In this document: piece by piece, positions 6,554 through 12,376 of the stretch
Layout: each line of letters begins with the position of its first letter
How positions within the stretch are numbered: position 1 is the stretch's first letter
DNA from: a bacterium
GTDB taxonomy: Bacteria; JACRDZ01; JAJRWM01
Length of the DNA stretch: 12,376 bases
Reading direction: 5' to 3'
Assembly: GCA_024276815.1 (NCBI GenBank)
Contig: JAJRWM010000042.1
Coordinates: 1 to 12,376 of the forward strand
The notes under the pieces: model-generated
The model's database searches: none
Seen by the model: only the letters and a program-made list of their open reading frames with translations
Told to the model about the DNA's origin: nothing
Made by a program: the position numbers and the translations under genes

Positions 6554-7033
6554 CTACTCCTCCTCATCCAGTTTTTCAATTTCACTATCTATCTTTTTTT
6601 GCACCTCGTCACTCAGCAACACTTTATCATCAAGACGGTTTTCCGCCAAAGACTTCTTTTCGCCCGAGGCAACCCACTTCCGGACAAAAAGAAACGCCGC
6701 CAGAATACCCAGCAGAAACACCGCGTAAGGAGCGTAATAGGCCACGAGATTAAAACCCCGCTTCGGCGGGATGGTCAGAATCTCTTCCCCGAACTGGGCT
6801 TCGAAATAGTCAAGTATCTCCTGTTTGGTCTTTCCTGCCGCGATCATTTGTTTGATGACCGCCCTCATCTTGTCGCCGCCGCCGCAGCGGTCAATATTGA
6901 GAGGCTCGCCGGGACAGGCGTAACAGAGCAAGCTCTCCTCCACCTCGCTTACCGCAAGAGCCGAAACCGCTGTCGGCAGATAGAGGAAGAGAAGCAGGGA
7001 CGCGATAACAACAAAGCGGTTAAAAGGTCTCAT
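6554..7033 (-). CDS. ccmH: Cytochrome c maturation thiol-disulfide protein CcmH (CcmH/CycL/NrfF family)
   Basis: The CcmH family consists of membrane-anchored periplasmic thioredoxin-partner proteins that reduce apocytochrome CxxCH cysteines for haem ligation. The 159 residues have a signal/membrane segment (about 7-26), a CxxC at Cys37-Cys40 (LLCYAC), a third Cys50 (DRCGGG), the family's helix bundle (MRAVIKQMI..GKTKQEILDYF..FGEEILTIPP), a second membrane segment (about 93-107) and an acidic coiled tail. The usual motif is LRCxxCQ; here it is LLCYACPGEP. The true start is ATG 7033, not the longer open frame to 7114, because it forms TGATG with the ccmF stop and gives a proper signal sequence. 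No ccmG/resA-like thioredoxin is in the window. Confidence 0.85.
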   Translation of the reverse strand: MRPFNRFVVIASLLLFLYLPTAVSALAVSEVEESLLCYACPGEPLNIDRCGGGDKMRAVIKQMIAAGKTKQEILDYFEAQFGEEILTIPPKRGFNLVAYYAPYAVFLLGILAAFLFVRKWVASGEKKSLAENRLDDKVLLSDEVQKKIDSEIEKLDEEE

Positions 7034-8982
7034 CAGGCCAGCCTCTTCTTCTGGTAAGGAATAATCGCCAGAAGACCGCCCAGAACCATGATGAGACTGC
7101 CAATCCAGATCCATACCAACAGAGGGTTCACCGTTACGCTGAGGGTGATTTGCCCGTCCCGGCTGACTCCCGGCATGGTGACATAAAGATCCTCAACCAG
7201 AGTGCTCCTGATGCTTACTTCCGTCGTCGGCTGTTTCGCGTTGATATAGTATCTTCGCTCAGGGGATATGGTCCCGGCTTCCCGGCCATCCTTGAATACC
7301 GCCAGGTTAGCCGTGTATACATACCGGTTCCGGTCCTCGAACTCGCCGAAATTATCATAATGAAGCTCGTAGTTTCCTATTTTCATGCTCTCCCCCTTGA
7401 GCAGGGTGGCTTTTTTTTCAATCTTGTAGGCGGACGACCCGGTAATGCCGATGATGATGAGAACAACTCCAAGATGCACAAAATAGCCGCCATATCTCCG
7501 CCTCATCTTGTAGATGAGCATGGGTAGCGCCTTAAAAGCGGATTCTCCGGTAAGCTTCATCCTGGCCCTGGTCCCTCCCCTGAACTCGTTGAATATCGTA
7601 ACCAGAACAAAAAGGGAGAAACCGAAGGAAGTCAGCGGATAGCCTCCGCGCAGGCCAAGCGCGAACAATAAAGCCGTTCCGGCGGCCGCGATCAGGGACG
7701 GGGCCAGGAAGTTTTTCCGCAGATTACTGGCCGACGCCTTCCGCCAGCCAATCAGGGGACAGATGCCGGTCAGCAGCAGAAGGAAAAGAAACAGGGGCGT
7801 GTTGACCTGGTTGAAAAAGGGCTGGCCGACCGTGATCTTCTTGCCGGTAAACAGCTCCGATATCAGGGGAAAGATCGTGCCAAAAGTGGTGGAAAAAGCG
7901 ACCGCCAGCAGCACCACGTTGTTGAAAAGAAAGGTGGCCTCTCTGGAGAGAAAGGATTCAATGGTATGATCCGTGCTCAGTTCGCCGTAGCTTTCCACGA
8001 TAAGGTAAAGACTCGCCAGGAACACAATTATCAGGAAAGCCAGGAAGTAGCCGCCCAGCCCGGTCGCGCCGAAGTCATGAACAGATTGCAAGACCCCGCT
8101 TCGCACGAGATAGGTGCCAAAGATACAGAGCAGAAAGGTCAGGACAATGAGGACCATGTTCCAGACCCGCATGATGTTTCTTCTCTCCTGGATTATCGCC
8201 GTATGCAGAAACGCGGTGGCGACCAGCCATGGAATAAAAGAGGCGTTTTCAACCGGGTCCCAGGCCCAGTAGCCTCCCCACCCCAGTTCCACGTAAGCCC
8301 ACTGGCCTCCCAAAATAATCCCGATGGTCAGGAAGATCCAGGAAATAATGGTCCAGGTCCTGGTTTTCTTAAGCCAGGCCGCGTCCAGTTTCCCGGTTAT
8401 CAAGGCGGCGATCGCGTAGGCGAAGGGCACTGTAAAACCAATATAGCCAAGGAAAAGGGTTGGCGGATGCCAGATCATTCCCGGGTTCTGGAGCATGGGA
8501 TTAAGCCCCTGGCCGTCCTCGGGAACAAAGCTGAGCAGGTCAAAGGGATTGGAGACCGTGCTGAGCAGAAAAAGGAAAAGAACCAGGGTGCCGGCGAGAA
8601 CGAGATAAATATATGAAGTCGCCCGGCTTTGTGTTTCTTTTCTGGTCCGGTAAGCCACTATCGAGGCAAAGAGACTGAGTGTCCAGGCCCAGAATAACAG
8701 CGAGCCTTTCTGCCCGGCCCAGAAAGAAGTGAGTTTATAAAAGGCCGGCAACGCCCGGTCAGAGTATGACGCCACGTATTCCACCTGGAAGTTGCCGGTG
8801 AAAAAGAGATAGACCAAAGCAACCGTGGCCAGGCTGGTGATAACAGCCGCCCCGTGGATGCTTCTTCTGGCGCTTTCGATAAATCTGATATCGTTTTTCA
8901 TCAACCCGACGAGAATAAAAGCGCAGGCCAGAACCGAAACAACAAACGCGATGAATACCGACAGGTTCCCAATAGTTACCAC
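7033..8982 (-). CDS. ccmF: Cytochrome c haem lyase subunit CcmF
   Basis: CcmF is the large inner-membrane haem ligase core, which takes haem from CcmE and attaches it to apocytochrome CxxCH motifs. At 649 residues with many membrane helices, the length is normal. The WWD domain is WGGYWAWDPVEN (235-246). The axial histidines are visible as His172 (IWHPPTLFLGY), His260 (FLHT), His302 (SVHDF) and His503 (YFVHLG), matching the P-His pair, a WWD-flanking His and the transmembrane haem b ligands known in E. coli CcmF. GTG start at 8982 has AGGAG 8 nt upstream, inside the ccmE end. Its stop overlaps ccmH. Confidence 0.97.
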   Translation of the reverse strand: MVTIGNLSVFIAFVVSVLACAFILVGLMKNDIRFIESARRSIHGAAVITSLATVALVYLFFTGNFQVEYVASYSDRALPAFYKLTSFWAGQKGSLLFWAWTLSLFASIVAYRTRKETQSRATSYIYLVLAGTLVLFLFLLSTVSNPFDLLSFVPEDGQGLNPMLQNPGMIWHPPTLFLGYIGFTVPFAYAIAALITGKLDAAWLKKTRTWTIISWIFLTIGIILGGQWAYVELGWGGYWAWDPVENASFIPWLVATAFLHTAIIQERRNIMRVWNMVLIVLTFLLCIFGTYLVRSGVLQSVHDFGATGLGGYFLAFLIIVFLASLYLIVESYGELSTDHTIESFLSREATFLFNNVVLLAVAFSTTFGTIFPLISELFTGKKITVGQPFFNQVNTPLFLFLLLLTGICPLIGWRKASASNLRKNFLAPSLIAAAGTALLFALGLRGGYPLTSFGFSLFVLVTIFNEFRGGTRARMKLTGESAFKALPMLIYKMRRRYGGYFVHLGVVLIIIGITGSSAYKIEKKATLLKGESMKIGNYELHYDNFGEFEDRNRYVYTANLAVFKDGREAGTISPERRYYINAKQPTTEVSIRSTLVEDLYVTMPGVSRDGQITLSVTVNPLLVWIWIGSLIMVLGGLLAIIPYQKKRLA

Positions 8983-8986
8983 TTAA

Positions 8987-9408
8987 TCACTCCTTTTGTT
9001 CTTCTATTTCCGAGCTGTATTTTGAAGGACATTTGGCCAACAGGGTCGCCGCCTGAAAAAGATTCTTTCCCGGATCGTAAACCCCTTCCAGGACGACCTC
9101 GATATCCGGCTTGAAAGCGTCCGGGGCGACCCCGTTGTAGATAACATTGATAGCTTTCGCCTGGTCGTCAGCATCGCGAACCCGGAAGGAAAGAACCAGT
9201 TCCCTCCGGTTATAATCGATGCTGCCATCGACAACATCACCGCTGATTCTGACATTCTCGTCTTGCAACGAATCAGCTTTGGCCAGTAATTCAGCGACCG
9301 TCATATAATAGACGCCGGTATTGGACACGCCCCGGTAAATCAAAAGGCTGACCCCGATTATGACAAAGGATATGGCGATTAAAGCCTTTTTTTGCTACGC
9401 TTTTTCAC
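8987..9408 (-). CDS. ccmE: Cysteine-type haem chaperone CcmE, with a -1 frame change near the start
   Basis: CcmE is a periplasmic, N-terminally anchored OB-fold haem chaperone that carries covalently bound haem from CcmABC to CcmF. The body (MTVAELL..RISGDVVDGS..VIYNGVAPDAFK...VVLEGVYDPG) is clearly CcmE. The haem-binding position reads AKCPSKY: Cys127 and Tyr131 form the CxxxY variant in place of the usual HxxxY. The natural start is GTG 9408 (GGAG 8 nt upstream), encoding MKKRSKK and a membrane helix, but that frame stops after 9 codons. A -1 shift or one extra A in the A7 run (plus-strand T 9387-9393) joins it to the rest, giving 140 residues, a normal length. Without this, only an unlikely TTG start at 9343 remains and the anchor is lost. 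It is the first ccm gene. Confidence 0.85.
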
Positions 9409-9435
9409 TTTAAAATCTCCTGCCTGAGGGTGTTT

Positions 9436-11379
9436 TTAACTGTTAAGTATCCTGGTGGAATTCAATATAGCGATCAACGCCACCCCCACGTCGGCGAACA
9501 CGGCCTGCCACATGGTTGCCATTCCCAGAGCGCCGATGGTTAAAATTATTCCCTTAACTCCCAGGGCGAAACTGATGTTCTGCCAGACTATCGACCTGGT
9601 CTTCCCGGCGACCGCCACCGCGGCCGGCAATCTTGACGGCTCGTCGCTCATCAACACGGTATCCGCCGCTTCAATCGCCGCGTCCGAACCCAAAGCTCCC
9701 ATGGCGATGCCAATATCAGCGCGCATTAACACCGGGGCGTCGTTTATTCCGTCGCCGACAAAAGCGATAATCTCCCGCCGGTTTCCCTTTTTGCTCAGCA
9801 GTTCCTCGATCTTGGCCACCTTTTGCTGGGGCAACAGTTCAGCGTAATACTCATCCAGTCCCAGTTGTGATGAAACCCGCTTCGCGACTTCCTCGCCGTC
9901 GCCGGTAAGCATGATCTGCTTTTTCACGCCCATCTTTCTGAGTTTATCTATGGCTGTCCGGCTGTCTTCCTTGATCTCGTCGGCGATCATGAGGTAGCCG
10001 GCGTATCTCCGGTCGATTATGACGTGCACCACGGTTCCTTCAATAGCGCAAACGTCATGCTCGACCTTCTCCCGGTGCAGGAGCTTGTCGTTGCCCACGG
10101 CAACACAGCGTCCCTCCACTTTCGCCTTCACGCCGTAGCCGGAAATCTCCTCGTATTTTTCTATCGCGTTCTCATCAATCTCGCCGGGAAAAGCTTCCCT
10201 GATTGACAGGGCGATCGGATGGCTGGAATGGCTCTCCGCTTTCGCCGCGGCCCCGAGTATTTCTTCCCGGGAAAAACTGTTTTGAGGGCTGATTTCTGTC
10301 ACCCGGAAGTTTCCTTTGGTCAAAGTGCCCGTTTTGTCCCAGACCACAGTGTGAAGGTTGTTCAAGGCTTCCAGGAAGTTGGAACCTTTTATCAGTATCC
10401 CTTTGCGGGAAGCCGCCCCGATACCGCCAAAAAATCCCAAAGGCACCGAGATCACCAGGGCGCAGGGACAGGAAATTACCAGAAATATCAAGGCCCGGTA
10501 GATCCATTCGGAAAAAGTTTCCTCGTGAGCGAACATGGCGGTAAAGCCGGGAACGTGATAGAGTATCACTGGCACGATCGCCAGGGCCAGGGCGGCCAGG
10601 ACGATTGCCGGGGTGTAATATTTGGCGAATTTGGTAATAAATTTTTCCGTGGGAGCTTTTTTCTGGGAGGCGTGTTCCACCAGTTCCAGTATTTTGGATA
10701 CGGTGGATTCGCTGAATTTTTTGGTTACCTGAACCGTCAACAAGCCGCTTTTGTTTATCATTCCCGAAAGGATTTCATCTTTTTGTTTAATTGTCCTGGG
10801 AACCGCTTCGCCGGTCAGGGCCGAGGTGTCAACGAGCGAAGAACCTTCCAGGACGATGCCATCCAGCGGGACTTTTTCTCCCGGCTTTATGATGATTAGT
10901 TCGCCGATGTTCACCCCGTTGGGGTCAACTTTTCTGGTTTCCCCGTCGATTTTCAGGTTGGCGTAGTCGGGCCTGATCTCCATTAAGGCCCTGATCGATC
11001 CCCGCGAGCGCTTCAACGCCAGCTTCTCAAACAGTTCGCCAACCTTGAAAAAGAGCATGACGGCTACCGCTTCAGGAAATTCTTTGATGGCGAAAGCGCC
11101 CGCCGTGGCCAGGGTTAACAGGAAATTCTCATCAAAGACCTGTCCCCGGGAGATGTTCTTGACAGCCTGCCAGACGATGTCTCCGGCGATGATAAAGTAA
11201 CTCAACAAAAACAGGGAAAGCTCGCCCCAGAAAGGCAGTTTTAACCCTAAGGCCCCGAGATAAACCAGGATGCCAACCCCCAGGGTCAGCATCTCTTTTT
11301 TCAGGCCGGTTTCCGCTCCGTGGCAAGCGCAGGTAGGCTCGCCGGCGGCATGACTGTTTTCCGCTGCCTTATCTGACAT
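9436..11379 (-). CDS. cadA: P1B-type heavy-metal ATPase, Zn/Cd/Pb exporter (CadA/ZntA-like)
   Basis: An inner-membrane ATPase that exports divalent metal ions from the cytoplasm. The 647 residues show the phosphatase loop TGEA (189-192), the metal-binding CPC in M6 (304-306), phosphorylation site DKTGT (348-352), the P1B-specific HP (387-388) and the hinge GDGIND (542-547). In the last membrane helix, ADVGVALIAILNSTRIL contains Asp630, the DxG mark of the Zn/Cd/Pb group (P1B-2) rather than copper pumps. There is no N-terminal HMA domain, only a short CACH motif (17-20) that could serve as a metal-sensing tail. The ATG at 11379 has a GAGG about 13 nt upstream, a rather distant site. It lies 27 bp upstream of ccmE with no terminator between, and diverges from a metal-type response regulator gene. 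Confidence 0.93.
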   Translation of the reverse strand: MSDKAAENSHAAGEPTCACHGAETGLKKEMLTLGVGILVYLGALGLKLPFWGELSLFLLSYFIIAGDIVWQAVKNISRGQVFDENFLLTLATAGAFAIKEFPEAVAVMLFFKVGELFEKLALKRSRGSIRALMEIRPDYANLKIDGETRKVDPNGVNIGELIIIKPGEKVPLDGIVLEGSSLVDTSALTGEAVPRTIKQKDEILSGMINKSGLLTVQVTKKFSESTVSKILELVEHASQKKAPTEKFITKFAKYYTPAIVLAALALAIVPVILYHVPGFTAMFAHEETFSEWIYRALIFLVISCPCALVISVPLGFFGGIGAASRKGILIKGSNFLEALNNLHTVVWDKTGTLTKGNFRVTEISPQNSFSREEILGAAAKAESHSSHPIALSIREAFPGEIDENAIEKYEEISGYGVKAKVEGRCVAVGNDKLLHREKVEHDVCAIEGTVVHVIIDRRYAGYLMIADEIKEDSRTAIDKLRKMGVKKQIMLTGDGEEVAKRVSSQLGLDEYYAELLPQQKVAKIEELLSKKGNRREIIAFVGDGINDAPVLMRADIGIAMGALGSDAAIEAADTVLMSDEPSRLPAAVAVAGKTRSIVWQNISFALGVKGIILTIGALGMATMWQAVFADVGVALIAILNSTRILNS

Positions 11380-11427
11380 GTTTTTCTCTTTTCCTCAGCG
11401 ATTTTCAGGTCCCTTTTTCCGCTAACC

Positions 11428-11466
11428 ATTATACAATATACATAACAGTGATGAGAGAATACTATA
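11428..11466 (-). promoter_or_regulatory. Candidate -10 elements for the cadA transcript
   Basis: On the minus strand there are two -10-like hexamers: a perfect TATAAT (11428-11433) and TATAGT (11461-11466). Neither has a good -35 at 16-18 bp, which would fit promoters that need an activator. The 7-4-7 repeat ends 12 bp upstream of TATAGT, close to the spacing seen for PhoB-type activation. Which one is used cannot be decided from sequence. Confidence 0.45.
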
Positions 11467-11473
11467 CTTAAAA

Positions 11474-11503
11474 CATTACACAGGCCTTTCACAGGCATTA
11501 CAC
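11474..11503. promoter_or_regulatory. Tandem direct repeats, candidate OmpR/PhoB-family operator
   Basis: CACAGGC occurs at 11479-11485 and 11490-11496, separated by CTTT (7-4-7, 11-bp period). The flanking CATTACAC occurs at 11474-11481 and 11496-11503, 22 bp apart, two helical turns. Two heptamers with a 4-bp gap is the known layout of OmpR/PhoB-family response-regulator sites, and a regulator of that family is encoded next door. Binding is inferred. Confidence 0.5.
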
Positions 11504-11526
11504 TTTTGAAATGTTTTCCGTGTGAG

Positions 11527-11556
11527 TTGACATGTTGTCACCCGACACGATATATT
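11527..11556 (+). promoter_or_regulatory. Promoter for the response regulator gene with a palindrome over the -35
   Basis: TTGACA (11527-11532, perfect -35), an 18-bp spacer, then TATATT (11551-11556). The palindrome TGACA-TGT-TGTCA (11528-11540) overlaps the -35 box. It resembles the known CusR-type box (TGACAa..tTGTCA) but with a spacer one base shorter, suggesting autoregulation. Confidence 0.55.
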
Positions 11557-11751
11557 GGCAGATACTGAAAAACAGGGAACGCCGCCCGACTCATCGTAGC
11601 TGAGATTTTTCGCTCCTTGTGTGCTTCCAAGTTCTTTTCCGGTTGCAAGTTTTGGAAAAGCAAGTATTATCTTTAATCAAGGCGGCGCCGTTGTAATGAT
11701 GAACCCCGGTCTCCGCCGGGGCGCTCCGGCGACGTGACAGAGGGATTTATT
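11557..11751 (+). other. Long leader of the response regulator gene, with inverted repeats
   Basis: About 190 nt separate the predicted promoter from the start codon and contain no convincing gene. Seen here are CTTTTCC (11634-11640) with GGAAAAG (11654-11660), a 6-bp GC hairpin CCCCGG (11704-11709) with CCGGGG (11716-11721), and a second possible promoter TTGCAA (11643-11648), 16 bp, TATTAT (11665-11670). If the second promoter is used, the leader shortens to roughly 75 nt. The ribosome binding site is AGAGGG (11739-11744). Confidence 0.35.
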
Positions 11752-12376
11752 ATGCGACTGCTTCTTGTGGAAGACGACCTGGAAATAGCCTCTTTTATTA
11801 TAAAAGGGCTGAGACAGGAAGGGTTTGCCCTGGATCATGCCGCAAATGGCGAGGACGGTCTGCATCTGGCTCTTACGAAGCCTTATGACGCGGCGATCAT
11901 CGATATCATGCTGCCCACCAAAATGGACGGGCTGGATATTATCGAAACCCTCCGGCGGAAGCGTATCAATATACCGGTGCTTATCCTGAGCGCCAAGCGT
12001 TCAGTGAGCGACCGGGTCAGGGGAATCCAGAAAGGCGGAGACGACTACCTGGTAAAACCGTTTGCTTTCTCGGAACTGCTGGTAAGGATACAGGCTTTAA
12101 TCCGCAGATCGAGCGGTTTGGTTGAATCTTCCAGCTTGAGCGTCGGCGATCTATCCGTGGATTTATTGAAAAGGGAGGTTCGCCGGGCGGGGGAAAATAT
12201 CGAATTGCAGCCGCGCGAGTTCGCTTTGCTGGAATACCTGATAAGAAACGCCAACCGGGCGGTTTCCAAGACCATGATCCTGGAACATATCTGGGATTTT
12301 CATTTTGACCCCCAGACAAACGTGGTGGATGTTCTGATCTGCCGGTTGAGGAACAAGGTGGACAAAAATTTCCCCA
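11752..12376 (+). CDS. Heavy-metal-type response regulator, OmpR family (CusR/IrlR-like), 3' end cut by window
   Basis: A cytoplasmic transcription regulator activated by phosphorylation; 208 residues are visible of an expected 220-230. The receiver domain (1-about 117) has acidic pocket Asp8/Asp9, phospho-acceptor Asp51 (IDIMLP), switch Ser80 and Tyr99, and Lys102 (VKPF). The segment GGDDYLVKPFAFSELLVRI and the winged-helix end TNVVDVLICRLRNKVDKNF are typical of the heavy-metal group CusR/CopR/IrlR. The DNA-binding winged helix begins near residue 128. The ATG at 11752 follows AGAGGG by 7 nt. It diverges from the P-type ATPase gene, and a sensor kinase is expected just beyond the window edge. 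Metal specificity cannot be read from the sequence. Confidence 0.93.
   Translation, partial: MRLLLVEDDLEIASFIIKGLRQEGFALDHAANGEDGLHLALTKPYDAAIIDIMLPTKMDGLDIIETLRRKRINIPVLILSAKRSVSDRVRGIQKGGDDYLVKPFAFSELLVRIQALIRRSSGLVESSSLSVGDLSVDLLKREVRRAGENIELQPREFALLEYLIRNANRAVSKTMILEHIWDFHFDPQTNVVDVLICRLRNKVDKNFP

Noticed and set aside
6554-7114. Longer ccmH start at 7114
   Set aside because: It would overlap ccmF by 82 bp and put a polar stretch before the signal peptide; ATG 7033 in TGATG is far more natural.
7966-8616. 216-codon open frame on the plus strand
   Set aside because: Antisense to the well-conserved middle of ccmF; the product is low-complexity and polar (Gln/Gly/Pro/Lys-rich) with no family features and no promoter or ribosome binding site.
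9004-9255. 83-codon minus-strand open frame overlapping ccmE
   Set aside because: Out-of-frame Ser/Arg-rich shadow within ccmE with no features.
9409-9435. Short CCTCAGG palindrome between cadA and ccmE as a terminator
   Set aside because: The stem is only 3 bp and no U-run follows; not able to terminate transcription.
10219-10899. 226-codon open frame on the plus strand
   Set aside because: Antisense to the catalytic core of the P-type ATPase; Phe/Gly/Gln-rich shadow translation with no recognisable domain.

Overview
The window reads as chromosomal DNA from a Gram-negative, c-type-cytochrome-rich bacterium, most likely an anaerobic Desulfobacterota (delta-proteobacteria-like) lineage. The reasons are a complete System I (Ccm) cytochrome c maturation operon, a CcmE of the cysteine type (CxxxY) known from sulfate reducers and archaea, Sec signal peptides on secreted proteins, and a CusR-like metal response regulator. 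The lineage is an inference; there is no rRNA or tRNA here. No insertion sequence, CRISPR array or prophage is visible.

Left part (1-2294, minus strand): a tight three-gene unit with a secreted seven-bladed 'two-component regulator propeller' protein, then tsaB (t6A tRNA modification), then rimI (N-terminal acetyltransferase), joined by start/stop overlaps. A good sigma70 promoter (2327-2356) drives it. Diverging from it, a second strong promoter (2441-2469) drives a lone PhnD-like periplasmic binding protein (2505-3310). That gene is interrupted by a -1 frame change at a run of seven A and closed by a strong, probably bidirectional terminator (3326-3363).

Centre (3457-9408, minus strand): a compact cytochrome c maturation operon, transcribed in the order ccmE-ccmF-ccmH-ccmI(N-part)-ccmA-ccmB-ccmC-ccmD-TPR protein. 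CcmA/B/C/D load haem onto CcmE. CcmF and CcmH, with the TPR/CcmI-type chaperone parts, ligate it to apocytochromes. CcmI appears split into a short membrane coiled-coil protein and a separate membrane-anchored TPR protein at the two sides of ccmABCD. CcmE carries Cys127 in place of the usual haem-binding histidine, yet a CcmH-type CxxC protein is also present. ccmE has a second A7 frame change, right after its start.

Right part (9436-12376): a Zn/Cd/Pb-type P1B ATPase (cadA/zntA-like, minus strand) lies only 27 bp upstream of ccmE with no visible terminator, so it may be co-transcribed with the ccm genes. Divergent from it is the start of a CusR/IrlR-like response regulator gene, cut off by the window edge. 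The 372-bp region between them holds candidate promoters for both directions, a 7-4-7 direct repeat typical of OmpR/PhoB-family binding sites, and a short palindrome over the regulator's -35 box. The simplest model is a metal-responsive two-component system controlling the exporter, and perhaps through read-through the ccm operon.
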